Notes: generated by a model from the sequence alone, not told the origin. A DNA stretch of 64,000 bases from Gordonia zhenghanii (GCF_021738965.1 NZ_JAKKOQ010000012.1:153701-217700); one strand, 5' to 3'. Numbered from the stretch's first letter, positions 23,262 through 32,298 are shown. Numbers and translations are program-made.

Positions 23262-25640
23262 TCACGGTGCTGGTTGGAGCACCCCGGTGTGGACGAGACG
23301 GTCGTATTCGGCGTCTGCCATACCGAGCAGATCGGTGCAGATCTCTCTGGTGTGCTCGCCGGCGAGAGGGGCCTGACGTGACGGCGGGTCTCCGACGGCG
23401 CCGAACACGGCGGCTCGTGCGGTGGCGGGAAGTGCTGCGGGCAGCAGGTCGTGTGTCACCGTCGTGAACGTTTCGCGCGCACGCAGATGCTGGTCTTCGA
23501 GGAGTTCCGGGAGCCGTAACATCGGCCCGGCAGCCACGCCCACTTCCTGGAGTTCCGCGGCCGCCTGAGCCGGAGTCCGCGTCACAGCCCACTGGGCGAG
23601 GACGTCGTCGGCCGCTGCCCGGTTGGTCAGGCGCGCCGCCGCCGTGGCGAACCGTTCGTCCGTCGCGAGGTCCGGGCGGTCGACGAGGGAGCAGACAGCG
23701 ACCCATTCATCGTCACCGCGCACCGTGGCCACGCACCATTCGTCGTCGCCTGCGCAGGCGAATACGCCGCTCGGCGCGTGACGGGGATGGGCGTTCCCGG
23801 TCGGCGATGTGGAGCCGGGCGTCAGGCTCTCGGTGGCGAGGGACGCACCGATGTGGCTCAGTGCGACGTCCGACTGGGCGAGCGCGATGGACGTTCCGCG
23901 GCCGGTACGTCTGCGTGCGATGAGTGCGGACAGGACGGCGGTCGCGCAGAGATGTCCGGCCACGTGATCGGGATACACCGTCGACCCGTCGCAGAGGAGC
24001 TCGTCGTCGGGGTAGCTCCACAGCGCGGACACCCCGGACGCAGCGCGCACGAGGGGGCCGTAGCCCATCCGCGTACGCCACGGCCCGGTGGCTCCGAACG
24101 CGCTCGCCTCGGCGACGATGATCGTCGGGTTGATCTCGGCGAGCGCCTCGTACGACATTCCCATGTTGGCCAAGGTTCCGGGTTTGAAGTTCGCAACGAC
24201 GACGTCAGCGTCGGCGGCCAGCCGTCGAAAGAACTGCGCTCCTTCGGGCGACCGCAGGTCGAGTCCCAGGCTCCGCTTGTTGCGATGGCCCCAGGCGATC
24301 GATGCGGGGATCTTGGCTCCGCGTTTGGACTGTCGCAGGCCGTCGGGATAGTCGGCGTTCTCGATCTTGATGACATCGGCCCCGTAGTCGGCCAACTGTC
24401 GACTCAGTTCCGCGCCGAACACGATCACGCCGAGATCGAGGACACGTACGCCGGCGAGTGGGGCAGCGGTCCGATCCCCGGTTCCCTCGAGCGCGGGAGT
24501 CTCGAGTGCTGGGGTCTCGAGTGGTCGGGGCGCGTCCCACTGCGGGAGCGCGTCGATGGTCCGTTCGGACATTCGGAATCCTGCTCTACGGCCGGCGAAG
24601 CTTGTGTGGCCTGCCGGCACGCGAGCTCGGACGCCGGGGAACAGCTCAGCGTCGAGGAGCGCGCCGGACTCCGTGAAGTGGTCGACGGTGAGCGCCTGAC
24701 CGAGTGTGTAGACCGCGCCGACCGGGATGCCGCGGCGTGCACCCTCGTCGACGAGTTCGTCCTGTGTGCGGTCGGCGAAGAGGGCAGCGATCAGCGGGTG
24801 CAGGCGGTCGGCCGCCGCGAAACGTGCGGGAATCGTGTCGAAGCTGGGGTCGGCGAACTCCGGGGGCCCGCCGAGCCAGTCGAACATCGCCCGCCACTGG
24901 CGTTTGGCGAGCAGACAGATGCGGACCCGCCCGTCGCGGCACCCGAACACGGGATAGAAGTCGGCGGCAGCTGGGCGATTGCGCGGGTAGTCCTCCGACC
25001 GGCCGGCAGCGGCCGAGCCCTGGGTGCCGAACCCCGGGTCGAAGCCGTGTACGAGCGCCTCGAATGCGGAGACGTCTACGGTGTCGCCGACGCCGGTCTC
25101 GAGTCGTCTGCGGTACGCCAGCAGGGCGGCCCACGCGGCGTGCGCGGCAACGGTTCCCTCGGCGAGACCCGCCGGGGGGAGCAGCGGGACCTCGCCGGGA
25201 GCGCCCGACCGTGACAGCACGCCGGACATGGCATACAGAACGTTCTCGTCGGCCACGCGTCGTCGGTACGGGCCCGTCTGACCGAACGGGGTGATCGAGA
25301 CCCACACGAGGTGGGGCGCGTCCGCTCTCGCCGTCGCGATGTCGAGACCCCAGCAGTCAGCGGCTCCGGGGCCGTCGGAGGCGAGCACGATGTCGGCGCC
25401 TGCGATCAACCGGGAGACGGTCTCGGCGTCCGAATTCGGGTCGAGGACGAGACGTTGTTTGTTCGCGCTGCGTAGCGCGTCGGCGATCGGCCCGTCCCGG
25501 TCCTCCTCATTCGAGTGCGCGGTGTCGGATCGGACGACACGAACGACTTCGGCGCCCAGGTCGGCAAGTAGGCGTCCGGCCGATGCGCTCGGCCCGTCCG
25601 CGAGGTCGACGACACGGACCGTTTCCAGAGGCAGAGACAT
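23262..25640 (-). CDS. Tandem CaiB/BaiF (family III) CoA-transferase
   Basis: 792 residues from ATG 25640 (MSLPLETVRVVDLADG). The frame stays open far upstream, but that part reads antisense through the ALDH gene. It is a fusion of two family III CoA-transferase domains: residues about 1-390 (VVDLADGPSASAGRLLADLGAEVVRV) and about 405-792 (VLDLGVIVFGAELSRQLADYGADVIKIE), joined by a short linker with repeated LETPA units. Family III enzymes move CoA between acyl groups through an Asp-linked intermediate and normally work as interlocked homodimers; a tandem chain would hold an internal pseudo-dimer. It is the last gene of the unit beginning at 29078 and would activate or recycle an acid intermediate. 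Confidence 0.87.
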   Translation of the reverse strand: MSLPLETVRVVDLADGPSASAGRLLADLGAEVVRVVRSDTAHSNEEDRDGPIADALRSANKQRLVLDPNSDAETVSRLIAGADIVLASDGPGAADCWGLDIATARADAPHLVWVSITPFGQTGPYRRRVADENVLYAMSGVLSRSGAPGEVPLLPPAGLAEGTVAAHAAWAALLAYRRRLETGVGDTVDVSAFEALVHGFDPGFGTQGSAAAGRSEDYPRNRPAAADFYPVFGCRDGRVRICLLAKRQWRAMFDWLGGPPEFADPSFDTIPARFAAADRLHPLIAALFADRTQDELVDEGARRGIPVGAVYTLGQALTVDHFTESGALLDAELFPGVRARVPAGHTSFAGRRAGFRMSERTIDALPQWDAPRPLETPALETPALEGTGDRTAAPLAGVRVLDLGVIVFGAELSRQLADYGADVIKIENADYPDGLRQSKRGAKIPASIAWGHRNKRSLGLDLRSPEGAQFFRRLAADADVVVANFKPGTLANMGMSYEALAEINPTIIVAEASAFGATGPWRTRMGYGPLVRAASGVSALWSYPDDELLCDGSTVYPDHVAGHLCATAVLSALIARRRTGRGTSIALAQSDVALSHIGASLATESLTPGSTSPTGNAHPRHAPSGVFACAGDDEWCVATVRGDDEWVAVCSLVDRPDLATDERFATAAARLTNRAAADDVLAQWAVTRTPAQAAAELQEVGVAAGPMLRLPELLEDQHLRARETFTTVTHDLLPAALPATARAAVFGAVGDPPSRQAPLAGEHTREICTDLLGMADAEYDRLVHTGVLQPAP

Positions 25641-25660
25641 CTCGATCACTCGCTTCGCGT

Positions 25661-27115
25661 CTAAAGGTAGATGGACTTGAACCGCAGGTACGGGGTCAGG
25701 CCCTCGGGGCCGAGCTCGCGGCCGAGGCCGGACTCCTTCACCCCGCCGAACGGGGCGGCGAGGTCGAGCGCGTAATGATTCACTCCGAAGGTGCCGGTCT
25801 CGATCCGGTCGGCGATGGAGATTCCATGCTCTTCGTCGGCGGTCCACACGGTCCCGCCGAGCCCATACGGGGAGTCGTTCGCGATCGAGACCGCCTCGTC
25901 GTCGTCGGCGTACGGGGTGATGGTCAGCACCGGACCGAAGACCTCTTCTTGCGCGAGGCGCGCGGAATTGTCGACGTCGGCGAACACAGTGGGAGCCACG
26001 AACCACCCCCGGTCCAGGTCTTCGGGGACGCCGCCGCCCGCGATGAGACGGTGGCCGGCGCTGCGACCGATCTCGATGTAGGCCCGCACGCGATCGCGTT
26101 GGGCCCGGGTCACGAGCGGGCCGACGTGTGTCGACTTGTCGAGGGGATCGCCGACAGTCAGGGCCGCCACAGTCGAGCTGATTGCGTCGACGACCTCGTC
26201 GTAGCGGGAGCGCGGAGCAAGTATCCGCGTGCACGCATGGCAGGTCTGCCCGTTGTTGACCAGCGAGACCTCGGCCAGGTGGGAGGTGAAGTGGTCGAGG
26301 TCGGCGTCGGCCGAGACGATCGACGCCGACTTGCCACCGAGCTCGAGCGTGACCGGGCGAAGTAGACGACCGCACACTTCACCGATCGCACGGCCCGCAG
26401 CGGTGGACCCGGTGAACGCCACCTTGTCCACGCCGGGGTGCTCCACCAGGTGTGCGCCGGCCTCGCGGCCGCCCGGGACGATGTTCAGGACGCCCTCGGG
26501 CAGACCGGCGGCGAGCGCTGCGTCGGCGAACACGTATGCGTCCAGGGCAGTCTCCGGAGACGGTTTCAGGACGACGGTGCAACCCGCGGCGAGGGCGGGC
26601 GCGATCTTCATCGCTGCCAGCGACTGCGGGTAGTTCCACGGCGTGATCGCAGCGACGACTCCGACGGACTCGTGACGCACGATGGTGCGGCTCCCGAGGG
26701 TGCTCGGGCGGACGTCTGCGGTGTCAGAACGTCGAAGGAGGTCGGCGTAGTACGCGACCATCATCGACGGCGCGTACCCGTTGACGCCGACCGACAGTGC
26801 GATCGGCATGCCGTTCTCTCGGCTGGACAGGACGGCCGTCGACTTGGCGCGCGCTTTGAGTTGTGCCGCGAACGCGTCCAACAGGTCGGCGCGGTCGCCA
26901 GCCGGGGTCGCACGCCACGCAGGAAGTGCGCGCCGAGCTGCGTCGACGGCCTGGTCGACGTCGGCGGGTGTCGCAGATGCGGCCGCGCCGAGGACGCTCT
27001 CCGTGGCCGCCTCGATGACGTCGGTGACTCCGCCGTCGGACGGGGCGATCCACCGACCGTCGATGAAGAGGTCGGGTCGGTCCAGTGCGGGTTCGGTGAT
27101 CGGCGATGTCGTCAT
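25661..27115 (-). CDS. Aldehyde dehydrogenase
   Basis: 484 residues from ATG 27115 (MTTSPITEPALDRP) with a GAAGGA ribosome site. Standard ALDH motifs are present: TPWNYP, VVLKPSPET, FTGSTAAGRAIG, LELGGKSASIV and the nucleophilic Cys in NNGQTCHACTR. The C-terminus has PFGGVKESGLGRE. Its start lies 25 bases after the aldolase/thiolase-like gene, so it could oxidise an aldehyde released by that retro-aldol step. The pairing of a DUF35/Ltp aldolase and an ALDH matches the logic of sterol side-chain removal, where the aldol cleavage releases an aldehyde or propionyl-CoA fragment. Confidence 0.9.
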   Translation of the reverse strand: MTTSPITEPALDRPDLFIDGRWIAPSDGGVTDVIEAATESVLGAAASATPADVDQAVDAARRALPAWRATPAGDRADLLDAFAAQLKARAKSTAVLSSRENGMPIALSVGVNGYAPSMMVAYYADLLRRSDTADVRPSTLGSRTIVRHESVGVVAAITPWNYPQSLAAMKIAPALAAGCTVVLKPSPETALDAYVFADAALAAGLPEGVLNIVPGGREAGAHLVEHPGVDKVAFTGSTAAGRAIGEVCGRLLRPVTLELGGKSASIVSADADLDHFTSHLAEVSLVNNGQTCHACTRILAPRSRYDEVVDAISSTVAALTVGDPLDKSTHVGPLVTRAQRDRVRAYIEIGRSAGHRLIAGGGVPEDLDRGWFVAPTVFADVDNSARLAQEEVFGPVLTITPYADDDEAVSIANDSPYGLGGTVWTADEEHGISIADRIETGTFGVNHYALDLAAPFGGVKESGLGRELGPEGLTPYLRFKSIYL

Positions 27116-27140
27116 TGTGGTGTCCTTCGAGAATCGAGTG

Positions 27141-28322
27141 CTAGAGCGTGTCCTGGTGGCCGAACAGTGTCGACGAGACCAGCGGTGCCATCGGGCCGCC
27201 GATGAACAGCGAAGTCCGCGCGCCGTGGACCTGGTTAGTCGACGTGCCGCGGATCTGGCGGACGGCTTCGACCGCGAGTCCCATGCCGTTGACGAAGCTG
27301 TCGGCGATGTTGCCACCACTCGTGTTCACCGGGAGGTCGCCGATCCCCGCGGTCAAGTTGTCAACGGTGAGCGCCTCGCCCGCTGCGGCTCCGGTCGGCG
27401 CCAGACCGTGGTCGATGAGCGCGGCGACGGCCGGACCGGAGAAGTTCTCGTAGACCTGGGTGACGTCGACGGCGGTCGGGCCGAAGCCTGCTGCGGCCCA
27501 TAGGCGGTCGGCCACGCCGGGACGGTCGCCGCGGCCCGCGAAGCCTGCTGTGGTGTACAGGTCGTCGTTGTCGATCAGCGCCGAGTAACCTCCTGGCGCG
27601 CCCTGCGCCCCGGCGATCAGGTACGCGGCGTCCGGACGCATGGCGCGTGCCCGCTCTGCGGACACGACGAGCAGCGCGACAGCCCCGTCGTTCTCGCGGG
27701 AGCAGTCGAAGAGGTGGAACGGCTCTGTGATGAGTCGGGACTCGTCGTACCCCGACTCGTCGAGGGGGCGGCCGTAGCCAGCCGCTGACGGATTGTTCTG
27801 GGCGTGGCGGTAGGCCGCGAGCACGAGCGACCGAAGGGCTTCGCGGGGCACGCCGTCGTGCTCGAGGAGACGCTGGGTGCGGAGCGCGCACACTTGCGCG
27901 GGAGAGCCGACTCCGTGGGCGAGGTAGTGGGGGCCGTAGAAGTAGGAGGCGTACCCGAGGCGTCCGGTGTCTTCCTGCGCCATCGATCGGTAGACCACGA
28001 CGGTGTCTGCCTGACCGGTGGCGATGGCGATGTTCGCGTTGTTGATCGCGGCAGCCACGCCGCCTCCTCCGCCGCCCCACATCATGGTGGACCAGCGCAC
28101 ATCGTCGACGCCGAGCGCACCGCCGAGGGTAGACCCGTCGAAGCCTCCGCCCGCATATGACACGAACCCGTCTATCTCGTGCGGGTTCACGCCGGCGTCC
28201 GCGCACGCTGCGACGATCGCCTCCAACGTCATCGGGAGCTCGCCGTACGGGGCTTCGCCACGTTTGTAGTGGTGGTCGGCGACGCCGACCACCGCGGCCG
28301 CGCCGCGCAGTTCGATGGTCAT
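27141..28322 (-). CDS. Thiolase-fold (lipid-transfer protein / Ltp2-like) aldolase candidate
   Basis: 393 residues from ATG 28322, with AGGAGG upstream inside the end of the DUF35 gene. It belongs to the SCP-2/lipid-transfer thiolase group, but the nucleophilic Cys is missing: the sequence reads MMWGGGGGGVAAAINNA, and the C-terminal GHP is replaced (NTSGGNIADSFVNGMG). Established work on the steroid enzyme Ltp2 shows that Cys-less thiolase homologues act as retro-aldolases on 3-hydroxyacyl-CoAs when complexed with a DUF35 protein. The gene directly upstream here encodes a DUF35 protein, so the same kind of complex is the best hypothesis. The alternative is a non-catalytic lipid-transfer protein. 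Confidence 0.8.
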   Translation of the reverse strand: MTIELRGAAAVVGVADHHYKRGEAPYGELPMTLEAIVAACADAGVNPHEIDGFVSYAGGGFDGSTLGGALGVDDVRWSTMMWGGGGGGVAAAINNANIAIATGQADTVVVYRSMAQEDTGRLGYASYFYGPHYLAHGVGSPAQVCALRTQRLLEHDGVPREALRSLVLAAYRHAQNNPSAAGYGRPLDESGYDESRLITEPFHLFDCSRENDGAVALLVVSAERARAMRPDAAYLIAGAQGAPGGYSALIDNDDLYTTAGFAGRGDRPGVADRLWAAAGFGPTAVDVTQVYENFSGPAVAALIDHGLAPTGAAAGEALTVDNLTAGIGDLPVNTSGGNIADSFVNGMGLAVEAVRQIRGTSTNQVHGARTSLFIGGPMAPLVSSTLFGHQDTL

Positions 28323-28329
28323 GGTCTGA

Positions 28330-28758
28330 CTACCTCCTGGTCTCGGACGGGTACCACCGCAACAGCGGCCACGTCGCGTCCTCGTCGAGTTCGAAACGGC
28401 CCTCGACCGCATCGCCGATACGTATCTCGTGTGCGTCGGGCATCAGGCCGAGGACCCGTCGACCACCCGCGCGAGGGAGTTCGACGAGGGCGGTCACATA
28501 CGGTGCGCGATCGGCGTACTCGCGAATGAACGGGTAGTGACTGCGCGACCATGCGTAGACGACGCCGGTCGGCTCCACAGCCTCCCAGCCAGGTTCGAGT
28601 GCGTGGCATCGTCCGCAGATCCACTGTGGTCCCCAGATCCACGTGCGGCACTGGTTGCAGCGCTGCAACCGCAGTTCACCTGCGATCATTCCGTCCCAGT
28701 ACGGCTGGTCCAGACCGTCGGCCGCGGGACCCCACGGATAGTTCTGGTCGGTGCTCAC
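28330..28758 (-). CDS. DUF35 zinc-ribbon/OB-fold acyl-CoA-binding partner protein
   Basis: 142 residues from GTG 28758, overlapping the stop of the upstream gene (GTGA). An N-terminal helix (PYWDGMIAGELRLQRC) precedes a zinc ribbon with CNQC and CGRC, then an OB-fold with GVVYAWSRSHYPF and a strand-rich end. This is the domain order of ChsH2-type DUF35 proteins. These bind CoA esters and activate either a MaoC hydratase or a thiolase-fold aldolase. It sits between an NTF2-like gene and a Cys-less thiolase gene, implying a three-subunit assembly. Confidence 0.88.
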   Translation of the reverse strand: MSTDQNYPWGPAADGLDQPYWDGMIAGELRLQRCNQCRTWIWGPQWICGRCHALEPGWEAVEPTGVVYAWSRSHYPFIREYADRAPYVTALVELPRAGGRRVLGLMPDAHEIRIGDAVEGRFELDEDATWPLLRWYPSETRR

Positions 28759-29078
28759 GCGTCGCTCCCCAGCGGGTCGAAGTTCTCGAGCCCCGCGGCC
28801 AGCCAGCGACCGCCGTGGTGCTCCCAGATCGAGCGCAGGCCGATCGTGCGGTCGGGGAGGCGGTAGACCGCCTCCCCGATGCGAAGATCGCCGTCGGCCC
28901 GGACATCGACGATCTCGACGCTCTCGACAGCGGAGCGGGGAACGTCGACTCCGTCGAACACGGCGGGCACGTTTGCGCTGACCATCTCCGCGATCGCGGC
29001 CTTCGTGTCGCCGACCCGCACGTGCTCGACGTGCCGTTCGTAGATCTGACGGAACTGGTCGAGATCGGACTCCGGCAT
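28755..29078 (-). CDS. Small NTF2-like (SnoaL-type) protein
   Basis: 107 residues from ATG 29078 with an AGGAG ribosome site. The N-terminal helical stretch (DLDQFRQIYERHVEHVRVGD) and following strands (VESVEIVDVRADGDLRIGEAVY, then TIGLRSIWEHHGGRWLAAGLENF) fit the NTF2/SnoaL cone fold, which includes small ketosteroid-isomerase-like enzymes and structural subunits. No catalytic Asp pair can be assigned confidently. Being first in the DUF35-aldolase operon and overlapping the DUF35 gene, it may be a small accessory subunit or a hydratase/isomerase acting on the same CoA ester. Confidence 0.65.
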   Translation of the reverse strand: MPESDLDQFRQIYERHVEHVRVGDTKAAIAEMVSANVPAVFDGVDVPRSAVESVEIVDVRADGDLRIGEAVYRLPDRTIGLRSIWEHHGGRWLAAGLENFDPLGSDA

Positions 29079-29122
29079 GTGCTGCTCCTGCTCTCTCTCG
29101 GGTGCGGTACGTCGTCGATAAA

Positions 29123-29147
29123 GCTAATGACTATAGATAAAATTAGC
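29123..29147. promoter_or_regulatory. Palindrome and CTA-N7-TAG site at NTF2-like promoter
   Basis: GCTAAT (29123-29128) and ATTAGC (29142-29147) flank 13 A/T-rich bases. Inside lies CTAATGACTATAG (29124-29136), another CTA-N7-TAG core, and on the minus strand a TATAGT -10-like box. The site is 45-70 bases before the NTF2-like start. Confidence 0.5.
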
Positions 29148-29203
29148 AAGAATCCGCAGGCGTGAGAAGGGTTTCGCGATTGCGGGGGCCGGTTGTGGTA
29201 AAT

Positions 29204-29216
29204 CTAACGGTATTAG
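29204..29216. promoter_or_regulatory. Operator-like CTAACGGTATTAG
   Basis: This 13-mer differs by one base from CTAATGGTATTAG at 33544-33556. The two sites precede the two minus-strand operons on either side of the TetR at 29352, which makes that TetR the likely binder. The gap 29079-29351 holds this site and the palindrome at 29123; I see no gene in it. Confidence 0.6.
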
Positions 29217-29351
29217 TCCAGTGGCCGGTTCGATGCGGCCCGCGAGAGGCTAAGGGCGGCCGCGACTGGATCGATCAAGCGGGGGTCGAGGCGATACTCC
29301 TCGACGCGAGCACCGTGCTGCGCGCCGCAGCGTTGAACTCGCGCGGGCGAA

Positions 29352-29960
29352 TCACTGACCTCGGCGTGCGCGGACTCCGTGCAGGAACGTGCGGACGGAC
29401 TCCACGAACAGACGGTCGTCGTCCCACTCGCCTGAGGTCAGGGACGCGACGACGTCGGGGTCGAACTGGTCGGGATCGATAGGTGCGGACATGGCGGGTC
29501 GGCCCGTCGCCGCGCACATCGCCGAGCCGATGGTCATCCGGTGCACGCTCTCGACGATGAACATCTGGTCAGCGACCGGCACTCCGTTGTCCTGCAGGAT
29601 CCGGCAATGCAGTGCGTACAGCCGTTCGAGGAGGCGTCGAGGAAAGTTCTCGACGACGAGCGGCACCGACCGGGCGTGGGCCAGGAGGACTCCGCGGAAG
29701 GCTATCGTGCCGTCGACGAGCCATTCGATCCAGTCGCCGTCGACGACGTCGGCGTGCTCGGGTGTCTCAAGCACGATGGTCCGTGCGGCCTCTTCGAGGA
29801 TCTCGGTCTTATCGGCGAAGTGGTTGTACAACGATGGAGCCTTCACACCGAGCCGCGTCGCGATCCGCTCCAGACTCAGCGCCGCGGGGCCGTCCGCGTC
29901 GACGATCTCCACCGCCGCGCGGGCGACTGTCTCACGCTGGATCAGCGGTTTGCGTCCCAC
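29352..29960 (-). CDS. TetR-family regulator closing operon B
   Basis: 202 residues from ATG 29960 (MGRKPLIQRETV). The helix-turn-helix is LSLERIATRLGVKAPSLYNHFADKTEIL. It is a paralogue of the TetR at 10276: similar N-terminal arm, the APSLYxHFADK recognition segment and a similar ligand domain layout (VPLVVENFPRRLLERLYALHC). It starts five bases after the CoA ligase stop and so closes the Rieske-GNAT-ligase-TetR unit. Near-identical 13-bp motifs occur before that unit (33544) and before the next one (29204), so it probably autoregulates and also controls the aldolase operon. Confidence 0.88.
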   Translation of the reverse strand: MGRKPLIQRETVARAAVEIVDADGPAALSLERIATRLGVKAPSLYNHFADKTEILEEAARTIVLETPEHADVVDGDWIEWLVDGTIAFRGVLLAHARSVPLVVENFPRRLLERLYALHCRILQDNGVPVADQMFIVESVHRMTIGSAMCAATGRPAMSAPIDPDQFDPDVVASLTSGEWDDDRLFVESVRTFLHGVRARRGQ

Positions 29961-29965
29961 AAGGG

Positions 29966-31486
29966 TCAGACTCTACGCGAGGAGATCCTCGTACCTCGTG
30001 CGGGCAGGTCGGCATAGTCGCTGCGCAGCAAGCCTTTACGGATCTTCATCCCAGCGGTGCGCGGGAGGGGGTCGGCGAGGAATTCGACGTAACGCGGAGC
30101 CTTGTACGACGACAACCGGGATCGGCAGTGCTCGACGACGTCGGACGACGTCAGCTCCTCACCGTCGACGGTGCGGATCAGGGCTGCGGGTGTCTCGCCG
30201 AACTCGGTGTCGGAGACACCGATCACCGCAACCTCGGCCACCGCAGGCATCTCCGAGATGACGCGCTCCAGTTCCGCGGCGTAGATGTTGATGCCGCCCG
30301 AGATGATGATGTCCTTGGTACGGCCGACGACCCGGATGCGTCCCTGAGTATCGCGCACGCCGATGTCGCCGGTCCTCAGTTGTCCGCCGCCGAACGTCTC
30401 CTCGGTCAGTTCGGGGTTCCGCCAGTAGCCGGCAGCCATGCCGGGACCGGAGATGACGATCTCGCCCGGCTCGTCCGGGCCGCACGAGGCCCCGTCGGCG
30501 CCGACGATGTCGAACTCGTTCAGGACCCCGCCGATGCCGACGCTGTCTGGATGCGTCATCGCGAGTTCGGCGGTCGGCAGCGTCACGTGTGATTGCGACT
30601 CGGTGAGCCCGTACACCTGGCGAAGCCCGATGCCCTTCGCGCCCCACTGCCGGATGAGGTCGGCGGTGACCGGGTTGCCGCCGGTGAAAGCGATGGTCAA
30701 CGACGACAGATCGGCGTCGTCGAAGTCGGGGTGCGCCGCCATCTGCTCGTAGAACAACGTGGTGGCTCCGAGGTGATTCACGTCGTGGTCTCGGATGAGA
30801 GCCAAGGCAACGGACGGGTCCCACTCGGGGAGGTAGACGATGCTTCCGCCGAGCACCAGCGGGCCGAGGAAGCCGTTGAGGAGGCCCGCGCCGAAGGCCA
30901 TCGAACTGACGCTCAACGCTCGGGCATGGAGGAACGCGGGTTCGGCCAGGCACCATTCGAAGAAGCTGCTCGCCAGCGAGTCGTGTGTGAAGACGACGCC
31001 TTTCGGTGCGCCCGTCGATCCGGACGTCGCAAGCACTGCGACCGGGTCGGAGCCGTCGACCTTCACCTGTGGCGCCGTCGCGGTCGATCCTTCGGGTCGG
31101 CCGACACGAGCGAGGTCGGTGGTCGGCACGTCCAGATCGGCGACCCCGGCACGAAACGCGTCGGCCACGACGATGACACTCGGCGTGGTCTGGGCGACGG
31201 ACTGGGCGAGGTCGGCTGGGCCGCTGCGCTCGTTGAGCGGACAGACGACGGCGCCGAGCCGGATCGCACCGAGTGCGGCCACCACCCACTCGGTGCCGGG
31301 GCGGCCCAGGATCGCGACGCGGTCGTGCTGTGCGACCTGGTGCTCGTCGGCGAGTTCGGCTGCCGCCCGCGTCGAGGCGGCATCGAGTTCGCGCCAGGTC
31401 AGTCTCGTGTCGTCGCACGCGACCGCGAGTTCGTCGGGTCGGCGGACGGCCCATGCGGACAGTGGTCGGAGAATGCTGGTGTTCAC
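29966..31486 (-). CDS. Acyl-CoA synthetase / AMP-dependent ligase (operon B)
   Basis: 506 residues from GTG 31486 (VNTSILRPLSAWAVRRP), overlapping the GNAT-like stop (GTGA). Motifs: VLATSGSTGAPKGVVF, RQVYGLTESQSHV, RTGDIGVRDTQGRIRVVGRTKD and the C-terminal Lys in LPRTAGMKIRKGLL. The Gly-rich loop is normal. It is the same length as, and holds the same operon position as, the ligase at 17233-18753. It should convert a carboxylic acid to its CoA ester. A longer upstream frame overlaps the GNAT-like gene and is rejected. Confidence 0.9.
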   Translation of the reverse strand: MNTSILRPLSAWAVRRPDELAVACDDTRLTWRELDAASTRAAAELADEHQVAQHDRVAILGRPGTEWVVAALGAIRLGAVVCPLNERSGPADLAQSVAQTTPSVIVVADAFRAGVADLDVPTTDLARVGRPEGSTATAPQVKVDGSDPVAVLATSGSTGAPKGVVFTHDSLASSFFEWCLAEPAFLHARALSVSSMAFGAGLLNGFLGPLVLGGSIVYLPEWDPSVALALIRDHDVNHLGATTLFYEQMAAHPDFDDADLSSLTIAFTGGNPVTADLIRQWGAKGIGLRQVYGLTESQSHVTLPTAELAMTHPDSVGIGGVLNEFDIVGADGASCGPDEPGEIVISGPGMAAGYWRNPELTEETFGGGQLRTGDIGVRDTQGRIRVVGRTKDIIISGGINIYAAELERVISEMPAVAEVAVIGVSDTEFGETPAALIRTVDGEELTSSDVVEHCRSRLSSYKAPRYVEFLADPLPRTAGMKIRKGLLRSDYADLPARGTRISSRRV

Positions 31487-32298
31487 GGGGTGATCCTCGG
31501 GTCGAATTGAATGAGAACGTCGGTTCGGTCGTGACCGAAGGCGGCCGACCGAAGGAGGTCGATCAGCTCGTCGTCGCGGCCGTCGACGGCCGCCTCTATC
31601 GAAGTGGCGCCCGCTGCGAACAGTCGAGTGACCGCGTCGTGGATCGTCGCAGGGGTGTGGACCGCGGGCCCGCCGCAGGCGAGATCGATTGAGCCCGTTC
31701 CGTCGACCACGTCGTCGACGACGCGCTCGGCGAGGGCGCCCCAACGATCGCCGGACACCGACGCGGAGTCGTGCGACGTGTCCGCAGTCGGAGCGCGGTA
31801 CGCCGACATCGCCGGCAGCACCATATGGTGTCGCTCGCCCACGGTGATCGCGCCGAAACGACGGGCCAGGCGCAGCGCTGCCGGGTGTGATCCGTATGCG
31901 CACGCGACGACGAAGTCCGACACGCCGGGTGCGGCGAACCAGCCTTCGATGCGAGTTCGTTCGATCGCCGCTGTCGCGACGCCGGTTGAGCGGTACTCCG
32001 GCGCGATCACGACGTCGAGGACTCTCGCCGACGAACCGGGGCGGTCTGTCATCACCCCCGCGAGACGGGACCGGTCGGCCGCGGGGAGCGACCATCGGTG
32101 CAGTCCGGTCCGGACCTCGACGGTCGATGTCGCCGGTGCTGTCCGTCTGCCGCGCTGCGACGCAAAGCTCATCTCTTCGTCCACGGCCCGCGCGGCGGCG
32201 ATCAGTTCTCGGGCGGTCTGGCGAGGCGGGCCGTCGTAGAACTCCAGGGTCACCAGTGGATCGTCTGCAGCGGCGTCATCGGTTCGCACCCTCGTCAT
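31483..32298 (-). CDS. GNAT-fold acetyltransferase-like protein paired with Rieske B
   Basis: 271 residues from ATG 32298, overlapping the Rieske stop (ATGA). It has a central GNAT-like core: RVLDVVIAPEYRSTGVATAAIERT, where STGVAT fits the acetyl-CoA pyrophosphate loop better than in the operon A relative, then PAALRLARRFGAITVGERHHM. The end, GHDRTDVLIQFDP, matches the end of the protein at 15026-15967. The role is unknown. Because the two proteins are diverged but keep the same neighbour, the link to the Rieske enzyme is probably functional. Confidence 0.65.
   Translation of the reverse strand: MTRVRTDDAAADDPLVTLEFYDGPPRQTARELIAAARAVDEEMSFASQRGRRTAPATSTVEVRTGLHRWSLPAADRSRLAGVMTDRPGSSARVLDVVIAPEYRSTGVATAAIERTRIEGWFAAPGVSDFVVACAYGSHPAALRLARRFGAITVGERHHMVLPAMSAYRAPTADTSHDSASVSGDRWGALAERVVDDVVDGTGSIDLACGGPAVHTPATIHDAVTRLFAAGATSIEAAVDGRDDELIDLLRSAAFGHDRTDVLIQFDPRITP

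Noticed and set aside
23778..25214. Plus-strand open frame (478 codons) opposite the CoA-transferase
   Set aside because: It has no recognisable domain and runs across the whole well-conserved CoA-transferase gene on the other strand.
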